Below are positions 11,761 to 25,201 of a stretch of 64,000 nt of DNA, piece after piece. How positions within the stretch are numbered: position 1 is the stretch's first letter; each line of letters opens with the position of its first letter. The DNA comes from Coriaria nepalensis (lineage: Eukaryota; Streptophyta; Magnoliopsida; Cucurbitales; Coriariaceae). The notes below the pieces were generated by a model. The model saw only the letters and a program-made list of their open reading frames with translations. It searched no databases and was not told where the DNA came from. The position numbers were made by a program, and so were the translations under genes. The stretch spans positions 17,256,220 to 17,320,219 of the forward strand of contig CP114483.1 of NCBI GenBank assembly GCA_027186245.1, in the 5' to 3' direction.

Positions 11761-12600
11761 TAATGATTGAAAAGACTGAGTGACATGCTTTTTAATGGTA
11801 AAATAATGCATTGTTGTCTTCAATAGATTAATTGCAAGTTATGTAATAAAATCATGCTTCAAGGGAAAAAATAGAATTCGTTCGACTTAATTTAGAATGA
11901 TTTAACGACTAGAAGCGACTGATTGACTTGACTTTAACGCTAAACAAATGCATTGTTGACTTCAATAGATCAACTGCAAGTTATGCACGAAAGTCATGTT
12001 CAAATGCCGAATTTCATTCGTAGTGATTTAGAATGATTTTCTGACTAAAAGAGACGCAAAAATATGACTTTAAGGCTAAAAAAATGCATAGTTGCCTTCA
12101 ATAGATCAATTGCAAGTTATGCATGAAAGTCGCGTTTGAAATGCAAAAAGTGATATGGTCTGAAGTGCCTTCAAACAATTTAATGATTGAAAAGACTGAG
12201 TGACATGCTTTTTAATAGTAAAATAATGCATTGTTGTCTTCAATAGATTAATTGCAAGTTATGTAATAAAATCATGTTTGAAGGGAAAAAATAGAATTCG
12301 TTCGACTTAATTTAGAATGATTTAACGACTAGAAGAGACTCATTGGCATGACTTTAAGGCTAAACAAATGCATTGTTGACCTCAATAGATCAACTGCAAG
12401 TTATGCACGAAAGTCATGTTCAAATGCCGAGTTTCATTCGTAGTGATTTAGAATGATTTTCTGACTAAAAAAGACGCAAAAATATGACTTTAAGGCTAAA
12501 AATATGCATAGTTGCCTTCAATAGATCAATTGCAAGTTATGCATGAAAGTCGCGTTTGAAATGCAAAAAGAGATATGGTCTGAAGTGCCTTCAAACAATT
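11761..12600 (+). repeat. Truncated last copy of the 2520-bp repeat (U1-U2)
   Basis: U1 at 11761 still carries atgcttc and tgatatgg. The unit at 12181 is U2-like but has private changes (gagtttc at 12430, aaaaaagacg near 12470, aatatgc near 12500). The next unit at 12601 is U5-like, so U3 and U4 are missing. This marks the right end of the regular repeat. Confidence 0.82.
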
Positions 12601-15600
12601 TAATGATTGAAAAGACTGAGTGACATGCTTTTTAATAGTAAAATAATGCATTGTTGTCTTCAATAGATTAATTGCAAGTTATGTAATAAAATCATGTTTG
12701 AAGGGAAAAAATAGAATTCGGTCGACTTAATTTAGAATGATTTAACGACTAGAGGAGACTCATTGGCATGACTTTATGGCTAAACAAATGCATTGTTGAC
12801 TTCAATAGATCAACTGCAAGTTATGCACGAAAGTCATGTTCAAATGCCGAATTTCGTTCAAAGTGATTTAGAATGATTTTCTGACTAAAATAGACGTAAA
12901 AATATGACTTTAAGGCTAAAAAAATGCATAGTTGCCTTCAATAGATCAATTGCAAGTTATGCATGAAAGTCGCGTTTTAAATGCAAAAAGAGATATGGTC
13001 GGAAGTGCCTTCAAACAATTTAATGATTGAAAAGACTGAGTGATATGCTTTTTAATGGTAAAATAATGCATTGTTGTCTTCAATAGATTAATTGCAAGTT
13101 ATGTAATAAAATCATGTTTGAAGGGAAAAAATAGAATTCGTTCGACTTAATTTAGAATGATTTAACGACTAGAAGCGACTGATTGACTTGACTTTAACGC
13201 TAAACAAATGCATTGTTGCCTTCAATAGATCAACTGCAAGTTATGCACGAAAGTCATGTTCAAATGCCGAATTTCGTTCGAAGTGATTTAGAATGATTTT
13301 CTGACTAAAAGAGACGTAAAAATATGACTTTAAGGCTAAAAAAATGCATAGTTGCCTTCAATAGATCAATTGCAAGTTATGCATGAAAGTCGCGTTTTAA
13401 ATGCAAAAGGAGATATGGTCGGAAGTGCCTTCAAACAATTTAATGATTGAAAAGACTGAGTGATATGCTTTTTAATGGTAAAATAATGCATTGTTGTCTT
13501 CAATAGATTAATTGGAAGTTATGTAATAAAATCATGTTTGAAGGGAAAAAATAGAATTCGTTCGACTTAATTTAGAATGATTTAACGACTAGAAGAGACT
13601 CATTGGCATGACTTTAAGGCTAAACAAATGCATTGTTGACTTCAATAGATCAACTGCAAGTTATGCACGAAAGTCATGTTCAAATGCCGAATTTCGTTCA
13701 AAGTGATTTAGAATGATTTTCTGACTAAAAGAGACGTAAAAATATGACTTTAAGGCTAAAAAAATGCATAGTTGCCTTCAATAGATCAATTGCAAGTTAT
13801 GCATGAAAGTCGCGTTTTAAATGCAAAAAGAGATATGGTCGGAAGTGCCTTCAAACAATTTAATGATTGAAAAGACTGAGTGATATGCTTTTTAATGGTA
13901 AAATAATGCATTGTTGTCTTCAATAGATTAATTGGAAGTTATGTAATAAAATCATGTTTGAAGGGAAAAAATAGAATTCGTTCGACTTAATTTAGAATAA
14001 TTTAACGACTAGAAGAGACTCATTGGCATGACTTTAAGGCTAAACAAATGCATTGTTGACTTCAATAGATCAACTGCAAGTTATGCACGAAAGTCATGTT
14101 CAAATGCCGAATTTCGTTCAAAGTGATTTAGAATGATTTTCTGACTAAAAGAGACGTAAAAATATGACTTTATGGCTAAAAAAATGCATAGTTGCCTTCA
14201 ATAGATCAATTGCAAGTTATGCATGAAAGTCGCGTTTTAAATGCAAAAAGAGATATGGTCCGAAGTGCCTTCAAACAATTTAATGATTGAAAAGACTGAG
14301 TGACATGCTTTTTAATGGTAAAATAATGCATTGTTGTCTTCAATAGATTAATTGCAAGTTATGTAATAAAATCATGTTTCAAGGGAAAAAATAGAATTCG
14401 TTCGACTTAATTTAGAATGATTTAACGACTAGAAGCGACTGATTGACTTGACTTTAACGCTAAACAAATGCATTGTTGACTTCAATAGATCAACTGCAAG
14501 TTATGCACGAAAGTCATGTTCAAATGCCGAATTTCATTCGTAGTGATTTAGAATGATTTTCTGACTAAAAGAGACGCAAAAATATGACTTTAAGGCTAAA
14601 GAAATGTATAGTTGCCTTCAATAGATCAATTGCAAGTTATGCATGAAAGTCGCGTTTGAAATGCAAAAAGAGATATGGTTCGAAGTGCCTTCAAATAATT
14701 TAATGATTGAAAAGACTGAGTGATATGCTTTTTAATGGTAAAATAATGCATTGTTGTCTTCAATAGATTAATTGGAAGTTATGTAATAAAATCATGTTTG
14801 AAGGGAAAAAATAGAATTCGTTCGACTTAAGTTAGAATGATTTAACGACTAGAAGAGACTCATTGGCATGACTTTAAGGCTAAACAAATGCATTGTTGAC
14901 TTCAATAGATCAACTGCAAGTTATGCACGAAAGTCATGTTCAAATGCCGAATTTCATTCGTAGTGATTTAGAATGATTTTCTGACTAAAAGAGACGCAAA
15001 AATATGACTTTAAGGCTAAAAAAATGCATAGTTGCCTTCAATAGATCAATTGCAAGTTATGCATGAAAGTCGCGTTTGAAATGCAAAAAGAGATATGGTC
15101 TGAAGTGCCTTCAAACAATTTAATGATTGAAAAGACTGAGTGACATGCTTTTTAATAGTAAAATAATGCATTGTTGTCTTCAATAGATTAATTGCAAGTT
15201 ATGTAATAAAATCATGTTTGAAGGGAAAAAATAGAATTCGTTCGACTTAATTTAGAATGATTTAACGACTAGAAGAGACTCATTGACTTGACTTTAACGC
15301 TAAACAAATGCATTGTTGACTTCAATAGATCAACTGCAAGTTATGCTCGAAAGTCATGTTCAAATGCCGAATTTCATTCGTAGTGATTTAGAATGATTTT
15401 CTGACTAAAAGAGACGCAAAAATATGACTTTAAGGCTAAAAAAATGCATAGTTGCCTTCAATAGATCAATTGCAAGTTATGCATGAAAGTCGCGTTTGAA
15501 ATGCAAAAAGAGATGTGGTCTGAAGTGCCTTCAAACAATTTAATGATAGAAAAGACTGAGTGACATGCTTTTTAATAGTAAAATAATGCATTGTTGTCTT

Positions 15601-15960
15601 CAATAGATTAATTGCAAGTTATGTAATAAAATCATGTTTGAAGGGAAAAAATAGAATTCGGTCGACTTAATTTAGAATGATTTAACGACTAGAGGAGACT
15701 CATTGGCATGACTTTATGGCTAAACAAATGCATTGTTGACTTCAATAGATCAACTGCAAGTTATGCACGAAAGTCATGTTCAAATGCCGAATTTCGTTCA
15801 AAGTGATTTAGAATGATTTTCTAACTAAAAGAGACGTAAAAATATGACTTTAAGGCTAAAAAAATGCATAGTTGCCTTCAATAGATCAATTGCAAGTTAT
15901 GCATGAAAGTCGCGTTTTAAATGCAAAAAGAGATATGGTCCGAAGTGCCTTCAAACAATT
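12601..15960 (+). repeat. Mosaic unit block without a clear long period
   Basis: Eight 420-bp units (12601, 13021, 13441, 13861, 14281, 14701, 15121, 15541) mix types. 12601 resembles U5 but with gattta. 13021 joins a tgatatg-attgc A to a gcgact-gattg B. 13441 and 13861 are almost the same unit twice (tgatatg, attgg, cattgg, gttcaaag, gacgt). 14281 joins a U1-type A and B to a gtata-ttcg C. 15541 carries atgatag with GTCGAC and ctaacta. Each looks like a product of exchange between unit lineages. I see no gene or other element. Confidence 0.8.
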
Positions 15961-17640
15961 TAATGATTGAAAAGACTGAGTGACATGCTTTTTAATGGTA
16001 AAATAATGCATTGTTGTCTTCAATAGATTAATTGCAAGTTATGTAATAAAATCATGTTTGAAGGGAAAAAATAGAATTCGTTCGACTTAATTTAGAATGA
16101 TTTAACGACTAGAAGCGACTGATTGACTTGACTTTAACGCTAAACAAATGCATTGTTGACTTCAATAGATCAACTGCAAGTTATGCACGAAAGTCATGTT
16201 CAAATGCCGAATTTCATTCGTAGTGATTTAGAATGATTTTCTGACTAAAAGAGACGCAAAAATATGACTTTAAGGCTAAAAAAATGCATAGTTGCCTTCA
16301 ATAGATCAATTGCAAGTTATGCATGAAAGTCGCGTTTGAAATGCAAAAAGGGATATGGTCTGAAGTGCCTTCAAACAATTTAATGATTGAAAAGACTGAG
16401 TGACATGCTTTTTAATAGTAAAATAATGCATTGTTGTCTTCAATAGATTAATTGCAAGTTATGTAATAAAATCATGTTTGAAGGGAAAAAATAGAATTCG
16501 TTCGACTTAATTTAGAATGATTTAACGACTAGAAGAGACTCATTGGCATGACTTTAAGGCTAAACAAATGCATTGTTGACGTCAATAGATCAACTGCAAG
16601 TTATGCACGAAAGTCATGTTCAAATGCCGAATTTCATTCGTAGTGATTTAGAATGATTTTCTGACTAAAAGAGACGCAAAAATATGACTTTAAGGCTAAA
16701 AAAATGCATAGTTGCCTTCAATAGATCAATTGCAAGTTATGCATGAAAGTCGCGTTTGAAATGCAAAAAGAGATGTGGTCTGAAGTGCCTTCAAACAATT
16801 TAATGATAGAAAAGACTGAGTGACATGCTTTTTAATAGTAAAATAATGCATTGTTGTCTTCAATAGATTAATTGCAAGTTATGTAATAAAATCATGTTTG
16901 AAGGGAAAAAATAGAATTCGTTCGACTTAATTTAGAATGATTTAACGACTAGAAGAGACTCATTGACTTGACTTTAACGCTAAACAAATGCATTGTTGAC
17001 TTCAATAGATCAACTGCAAGTTATGCACGAAAGTCATGTTCAAATGCCGAATTTCGTTCGAAGTGATTTAGAATGATTTTCTGACTGAAAGAGACGCAAA
17101 AATATGACTTTAAGGCTAAAAAAATGTATAGTTGCCTTCAATAGATCAATTGCAAGTTATGCATGAAAGTCGCGTTTGAAATGCAAAAAGAGATATGGTT
17201 CGAAGTGCCTTCAAATAATTTAATGATTGAAAAGACTGAGTGATATGCTTTTTAATGGTAAAATAATGCATTGTTGTCTTCAATAGATTAATTGGAAGTT
17301 ATGTAATAAAATCATGTTTGAAGGGAAAAAATAGAATTCGTTCGACTTAATTTAGAATGATTTAACGACTAGAAGAGACTCATTGGCATGACTTTAAGGC
17401 TAAACAAATGCATTGTTGATTTCAATAGATCAACTGCAAGTTATGCACGAAAGTCATGTTCAAATGCCGAATTTCATTCGTAGTGATTTAGAATGATTTT
17501 CTGACTAAAAGAGACGCAAAAATATGACTTTAAGGCTAAAAAAATGCATAGTTGCCTTCAATAGATCAATTGCAAGTTATGCATGAAAGTCGCGTTTGAA
17601 ATGCAAAAAGAGATATGGTCTGAAGTGCCTTCAAACAATT
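15961..17640 (+). repeat. Four-unit block repeated at 34442-36121
   Basis: Units at 15961 (gcgact-gattg, ggatatgg), 16381 (gacgtcaatag, agatgtgg), 16801 (atgatag, cattgacttg, gtata, ttcg) and 17221 (attgg, cattgg) recur in order at 34442, 34862, 35282 and 35702. A few private changes distinguish the copies (ctgactgaaa near 17086, gttgatt near 17418; caaatgc near 34655, aacgcc near 35945, tcacg near 36071). The match seems to extend left to about 15700/34180. Confidence 0.82.
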
Positions 17641-20600
17641 TAATGATTGAAAAGACTGAGTGACATGCTTTTTAATAGTAAAATAATGCATTGTTGTCTT
17701 CAATAGATTAATTGCAAGTTATGTAATAAAATCATGTTTGAAGGGAAAAAATAGAATTCGTTCGACTTAATTTAGAATGATTTAACGACTAGAAGAGACT
17801 GATTGACTTGACTTTAACGCTAAACAAATGCATTGTTGACTTCAATAGATCAACTGCAAGTTATGCACGAAAGTCATGTTCAAATGCCGAATTTCGTTCG
17901 AAGTGATTTAGAATGATTTTCTGACTAAAAGAGACGCAAAAATATGACTTTAAGGCTAAAAAAATGTATAGTTGCCTTCAATAGATCAATTGCAAGTTAT
18001 GCATGAAAGTCGCGTTTGAAATGCAAAAAGAGATATGGTTCGAAGTGCCTTCAAATAATTTAATGATTGAAAAGACTTAGTGATATGCTTTTTAATGGTA
18101 AAATAATGCATTGTTGTCTTCAATAGATTAATTGCAAGTTATGTAATAAAATCATGTTTGAAGGGAAAAAATAGAATTCGTTCGACTTAATTTAGAATGA
18201 TTTAACGACTAGAAGAGACTCATTGGCATGACTTTAAGGCTAAACAAATGCATTGTTGACTTCAATAGATCAACTGCAAGTTATGCACGAAAGTCATGTT
18301 CAAATGCCGAATTTCGTTCAAAGTGATTTAGAATGATTTTCTGACTAAAAGAGACGTAAAAATATGACTTTAAGGCTAAAAAAATGCATAGTTGCCTTCA
18401 ATAGATCAATTGCAAGTTATGCATGAAAGTCGCGTTTTAAATGCAAAAAGAGATATGGTCCGAAGTGCCTTCAAACAATTTAATGATTGAAAAGACTGAG
18501 TGACATGCTTTTTAATGGTAAAATAATGCATTGTTGTCTTCAATAGATTAATTGCAAGTTATGTAATAAAATCATGTTTGAAGGGAAAAAATAGAATTCG
18601 TTCGACTTAATTTAGAATGATTTAACGACTAGAAGAGACTCATTGGCATGACTTTATGGCTAAACAAATGCAATGTTGACTTCAATAGATCAACTGCAAG
18701 TTATGCACGAAAGTGATGTTCAAATGCCGAATTTCGTTCGAAGTGATTTAGAATGATTTTCTGACTAAAAGAGACGTAAAAATATGACTTTAAGGCTAAA
18801 AAAATGCATAGTTGCCTTCAATAGATCAATTGCAAGTTATGCATGAAAGTCGCGTTTTAAATGCAAAAAGAGATATGGTCGGAAGTGCCTTCAAACAATT
18901 TAATGATTGAAAAGACTGAGTGATATGCTTTTTAATGGTAAAATAATGCATTGTTGTCTTCAATAGATTAATTGGAAGTTATGTAATAAAATCATGTTTG
19001 AAGGGAAAAAATAGAATTCGTTCGACTTAATTTAGAATGATTTAACGACTAGAAGAGACTCATTGGCATGACTTTAAGGCTAAACAAATGCATTGTTGAC
19101 TTCAATAGATCAACTGCAAGTTATGCACGAAAGTCATGTTCAAATGCCGAATTTCGTTCAAAGTGATTTAGAATGATTTTCTGACTAAAAGAGACGTAAA
19201 AATATGACTTTATGGCTAAAAAAATGCATAGTTGCCTTCAATAGATCAATTGCAAGTTATGCATGAAAGTCGCGTTTTAAATGCAAAAAGAGATATGGTC
19301 CGAAGTGCCTTCAAACAATTTAATGATTGAAAAGACTGAGTGACATGCTTTTTAATGGTAAAATAATGCATTGTTGTCTTCAATAGATTAATTGCAAGTT
19401 ATGTAATAAAATCATGTTTCAAGGGAAAAAATAGAATTCGTTCGACTTAATTTAGAATGATTTAACGACTAGAAGCGACTGATTGACTTGACTTTAACGC
19501 TAAACAAATGCATTGTTGACTTCAATAGATCAACTGCAAGTTATGCACGAAAGTCATGTTCAAATGCCGAATTTCATTCGTAGTGATTTAGAATGATTTT
19601 CTGACTAAAAGAGACGCAAAAATATGACTTTAAGGCAAAAAAAATGCATAGTTGCCTTCAATAGATCAATTGCAAGTTATGCATGAAAGTCGCGTTTGAA
19701 ATGCAAAAAGAGATATGGTCTGAAGTGCCTTCAAACAATTTAATGATTGAAAAGACTGAGTGACATGCTTTTTAATAGTAAAATAATGCATTGTTGTCTT
19801 CAATAGATTAATTGCAAGTTATGTAATAAAATCATGTTTCAAGGGAAAAAATAGAATTCGTTCGACTTAATTTAGAATGATTTAACGACTAGAAGCGACT
19901 CATTGGCATGACTTTAAGGCTAAACAAATGCATTGTTGACCTCAATAGATCAACTGCAAGTTATGCACGAAAGTCATGTTCAAATGCCGAATTTCATTCG
20001 TAGTGATTTAGAATGATTTTCTGACTAAAAGAGACGCAAAAATATGACTTTAAGGCAAAAAAAATGCATAGTTGCCTTCAATAGATCAATTGCAAGTTAT
20101 GCATGAAAGTCGCGTTTGAAATGCAAAAAGAGATATGGTCTGAAGTGCCTTCAAACAATTTAATGATTGAAAAGACTGAGTGACATGCTTTTTAATAGTA
20201 AAATAATGCATTGTTGTCTTCAATAGATTAATCGCAAGTTATGTAATAAAATCATGTTTGAAGGGAAAAAATAGAATTCGTTTGATTTAATTTACAATGA
20301 TTTAACGACTAGAAGAGACTGATTGACTTGACTTTAACGCTAAACAAATGCATTGTTGACTTCAATAGATCAACTGCAAGTTATGCACGAAAGTCATGTT
20401 CAAATGCCGAATTTCGTTCGAAGTGATTTAGAATGATTTTCTGACTAAAAGAGACGCAAAAATATGACTTTAAGGCTAAAGAAATGTATAGTTGCCTTCA
20501 ATAGATCAATTGCAAGTTATGCATGAAAGTCGCGTTTGAAATGCAAAAAGAGATATGGTTCGAAGTGCCTTCAAATAATTTAATGATTGAAAAGACTGAG

Positions 20601-21420
20601 TGATATGCTTTTTAATGGTAAGATAATGCATTGTTGTCTTCAATAGATTAATTGGAAGTTATGTAATAAAATCATGTTTGAAGGGAAAAAATAGAATTCG
20701 TTCGACTTAATTTAGAATGATTTAACGACTAGAAGCGACTGATTGACTTGACTTTAACGCTAAACAAATGCATTGTTGACTTCAATAGATCAACTGCAAG
20801 TTATGCACGAAAGTCATGTTCAAATGCCGAATTTCATTCGTAGTGATTTAGAATGATTTTCTGACTAAAAGAGACGCAAAAATATGACTTTAAGGCTAAA
20901 AAAATGCATATTTGCCTTCAATAGATCAATTGCAAGTTATGCATGAATGTCGCGTTTGAAATGCAAAAAGAGATATGGTCTGAAGTGCCTTCAAACAATT
21001 TAATGATTGAAAAGACTGAGTGACATGCTTTTTAATAGTAAAATAATGCATTGTTGTCTTCAATAGATTAATTGCAAGTTATGTAATAAAATCATGTTTG
21101 AAGGGAAAAAATAGAATTCGGTCGACTTAATTTAGAATGATTTAACGACTAGAGGAGACTCATTGGCTTGACTTTATGGCTAAACAAATGCATTGTTGAC
21201 TTCAATAGATCAACTGCAAGTTATGCACGAAAGTCATGTTCAAATGCCGAATTTCGTTCAAAGTGATTTAGAATGATTTTCTAACTAAAAGAGACGTAAA
21301 AATATGACTTTAAGGCTAAAAAAATGCATAGTTGCCTTCAATAGATCAATTGCAAGTTATGCATGAAAGTCGCGTTTTAAATGCAAAAAGAGATATGGTC
21401 CGAAGTGCCTTCAAACAATT
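16801..21420 (+). repeat. Eleven-unit duplicated block, left copy
   Basis: Eleven units in the same order recur at 25202-29821. Shared rare markers include atgatag (16801), gacttag (about 18074), caatgttgac with gtgatgtt (18481 unit), C-monomer tatggc (18901 unit), aaggcaaaa (19321 and 19741 units), atcgcaag with tttgattta-tttacaatg (20161 unit), tttgcc with gaatgtcg (20581 unit) and GTCGAC with ctaacta (21001 unit). Private differences are about a dozen, including tttcaag/gcgact in the 19741 unit, aagataatg near 20620 and cattggcttg near 21163. Confidence 0.85.
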
Positions 21421-21540
21421 TAATGATTGAAAAGACTGAGTGACATGCTTTTTAATGGTAAAATAATGCATTGTTGTCTTCAATAGATTAATTGCAAGTT
21501 ATGTAATAAAATCATGTTTGAAGGGAAAAAATAGAATTCG

Positions 21541-23101
21541 TTCGACTTAATTTAGAATGATTTAACGACTAGAAGAGACTCATTGACTTGACTTTAACGC
21601 TAAACAAATGCATTGTTGACTTCAATAGATCAACTGCAAGTTATGCACGAAAGTCATGTTCAAATGCCGAATTTCGTTTGAAGTGATTTAGAATGATTTT
21701 CTGACTAAAAGAGACGCAAAAATATGACTTTAAGGCTAAAAAAATGTATAGTTGCCTTCAATAGATCAATTGCAAGTTATGCATGAAAGTCGCGTTTGAA
21801 ATGCAAAAAGAGATATGGTCTGAAGTGCCTTCAAACAATTTAATGATTGAAAAGACTGAGTGACATGCTTTTTAATAGTAAAATAATGCATTGTTGTCTT
21901 CAATAGATTAATTGCAAGTTATGTAATAAAATCATGTTTGAAGGGAAAAAATAGAATTCGTTCGACTTAATTTAGAATGATTTAACGACTAGAAGAGACT
22001 CATTGACTTGACTTTAACGCTAAACAAATGCATTGTTGACTTCAATAGATCAACTGCAAGTTATGCACGAAAGTCATGTTCAAATGCCGAATTTCATTCG
22101 TAGTGATTTAGAATGATTTTCTGACTAAAAGAGACGCAAAAATATGACTTTAAGGCTAAAAAAATGCATATTTGCCTTCAATAGATCAATTGCAAGTTAT
22201 GCATGAATGTCGCGTTTGAAATGCAAAAAGAGATATGGTCTGAAGTGCCTTCAAACAATTTAATGATTGAAAAGACTGAGTGACATGCTTTTTAATAGTA
22301 AAATAATGCATTGTTGTCTTCAATAGATTAATTGCAAGTTATGTAATAAAATCATGTTTGAAGGGAAAAAATAGAATTCGTTCGACTTAATTTAGAATGA
22401 TTTAACGACTAGAAGAGACTCATTGGCATGACTTTAAGGCTAAACAAATGCATTGTTGACCTCAATAGATCAACTGCAAGTTATGCACGAAAGTCATGTT
22501 CAAATGCCGAATTTCATTCGTAGTGATTTAGAATGATTTTCTGACTAAAAGAGACGCAAAAATATGACTTTAAGGCAAAAAAAATGCATAGTTGCCTTCA
22601 ATAGATCAATTGCAAGTTATGCATGAAAGTCGCGTTTGAAATGCAAAAAGAGATATGGTCTGAAGTGCCTTCAAACAATTTAATGATTGAAAAGACTGAG
22701 TGACATGCTTTTTAATAGTAAAATAATGCATTGTTGTCTTCAATAGATTAATTGCAAGTTATGTAATAAAATCATGTTTGAAGGGAAAAAATAGAATTCG
22801 TTTGATTTAATTTACAATGATTTAACGACTAGAAGAGACTGATTGACTTGACTTTAACGCTAAACAAATGCATTGTTGACCTTCAATAGATCAACTTCAA
22901 GTTATGCACGAAAGTCATGTTCAAATGCCGAATTTCGTTCGAAGTGATTTAGAATGATTTTCTGACTAAAAGAGACGCAAAAATATGACTTTAAGGCTAA
23001 AGAAATGTATAGTTGCCTTCAATAGATCAATTGCAAGTTATGCATGAAAGTCGCGTTTGAAATGCAAAAAGAGATATGGTTCGAAGTGCCTTCAAATAAT
23101 T
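21541..23101 (+). repeat. Block repeated at 31622-33181
   Basis: The sequence from monomer B of the 21421 unit through the units at 21841 (tttgcc, gaatgtcg), 22261 (gacctc, aaggcaaaa) and 22681 (attgc, tttgattta, tttacaatg) recurs from monomer B of the 31502 unit through 31922, 32342 and 32762. Differences include cgtttgaag here against cgttcgaag there, and the one-base insertion described at 22681-23101. Confidence 0.78.
22681..23101 (+). repeat. 421-bp unit with one-base insertion
   Basis: Monomer B reads gttgaccttc instead of gttgacttc (extra C at about 22880-22881), followed by caacttcaag instead of caactgcaag. This is the first break of the exact 420-bp phase after 54 units. Its sister unit at 32762 lacks both changes, so they are private here or are sequencing errors. 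Confidence 0.85.
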
Positions 23102-25201
23102 TAATGATTGAAAAGACTGAGTGATATGCTTTTTAATGGTAAAATAATGCATTGTTGTCTTCAATAGATTAATTGGAAGTTATGTAATAAAATCATGTTT
23201 GAAGGGAAAAAATAGAATTCGTTCGACTTAATTTAGAATGATTTAACGACTAGAAGAGACTCATTGGCATGACTTTAAGGCTAAACAAATGCATTGTTGA
23301 CTTCAATAGATCAACTGCAAGTTATGCACGAAAGTCATGTTCAAATGCCGAATTTCATTCGTAGTGATTTAGAATGATTTTCTGACTAAAAGAGACGCAA
23401 AAATATGACTTTAAGGCTAAAAAAATGCATAGTTGCCTTCAATAGATCAATTGCAAGTTATGCATGAAAGTCGCGTTTGAAATGCAAAAAGAGATATGGT
23501 CTGAAGTGCCTTCAAACAATTTAATGATTGAAAAGACTGAGTGACATGCTTTTTAATAGTAAAATAATGCATTGTTGTCTTCAATAGATTAATTGCAAGT
23601 TATGTAATAAAATCATGTTTGAAGGGAAAAAATAGAATTCGTTCGACTTAATTTAGAATGATTTAACGACTAGAAGAGACTGATTGACTTGACTTTAACG
23701 CTAAACAAATGCATTGTTGACTTCAATAGATCAACTGCAAGTTATGCACGAAAGTCATGTTCAAATGCCGAATTTCGTTCGAAGTGATTTAGAATGATTT
23801 TCTGACTAAAAGAGACGCAAAAATATGACTTTAAGGCTAAAGAAATGTATAGTTGCCTTCAATAGATCAATTGCAAGTTATGCATGAAAGTCGCGTTTGA
23901 AATGCAAAAAGAGATATGGTTCGAAGTGCCTTCAAATAATTTAATGATTGAAAAGACTGAGTGATATGCTTTTTAATGGTAAAATAATGCATTGTTGTCT
24001 TCAATAGATTAATTGGAAGTTATGTAATAAAATCATGTTTGAAGGGAAAAAATAGAATTCGTTCGACTTAATTTAGAATGATTTAACGACTAGAAGCGAC
24101 TGATTGACTTGACTTTAACGCTAAACAAATGCATTGTTGACTTCAATAGATCAACTGCAAGTTATGCACGAAAGTCATGTTCAAATGCCGAATTTCATTC
24201 GTAGTGATTTAGAATGATTTTCTGACTAAAAGAGACGCAAAAATATGACTTTAAGGCTAAAAAAATGCATATTTGCCTTCCATAGATCAATTGCAAGTTA
24301 TGCATGAATGTCGCGTTTGAAATGCAAAAAGAGATGTGGTCTGAAGTGCCTTCAAACAATTTAATGATAGAAAAGACTGAGTGACATGCTTTTTAATAGT
24401 AAAATAATGCATTGTTGTCTTCAATAGATTAATTGCAAGTTATGTAATAAAATCATGTTTGAAGGGAAAAAATAGAATTCGTTCGACTTAATTTAGAATG
24501 ATTTAACGACTAGAAGAGACTCATTGACTTGACTTTAACGCTAAACAAATGCATTGTTGACTTCAATAGATCAACTGCAAGTTATGCACGAAAGTCATGT
24601 TCAAATGCCGAATTTCGTTCGAAGTGATTTAGAATGATTTTCTGACTAAAAGAGACGCAAAAATATGACTTTAAGGCTAAAAAAATGTATAGTTGCCTTC
24701 AATAGATCAATTGCAAGTTATGCATGAAAGTCGCGTTTGAAATGCAAAAAGAGATATGGTTCGAAGTGCCTTCAAATAATTTAATGATTGAAAAGACTGA
24801 GTGATATGCTTTTTAATGGTAAAATAATGCATTGTTGTCTTCAATAGATTAATTGGAAGTTATGTAATAAAATCATGTTTGAAGGGAAAAAATAGAATTC
24901 GTTCGACTTAATTTAGAATGATTTAACGACTAGAAGAGACTCATTGGCATGACTTTAAGGCTAAACAAATGCATTGTTGACTTCAATAGATCAACTGCAA
25001 GTTATGCACGAAAGTCATGTTCAAATGCCGAATTTCATTCATAGTGATTTAGAATGATTTTCTGACTAAAAGAGACGCAAAAATATGACTTTAAGGCTAA
25101 AAAAATGCATAGTTGCCTTCAATAGATCAATTGCAAGTTATGCATGAAAGTCGCGTTTGAAATGCAAAAAGAGATGTGGTCTGAAGTGCCTTCAAACAAT
25201 T
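23102..25201 (+). repeat. Five-unit connecting block of mixed types
   Basis: Units at 23102, 23522, 23942, 24362 and 24782. The 23942 unit has gcgact-gattg with tttgcc and gaatgtcg plus agatgtgg. The 24362 unit has atgatag and cattgacttg. The 24782 unit has attcatag (about 25039) and agatgtgg. The pairing agatgtgg at one C end with atgatag in the next A also occurs at 15511/15541, 16771/16801, 25171/25202 and 35251/35282. It is therefore a linked marker across a unit boundary. Confidence 0.75.
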
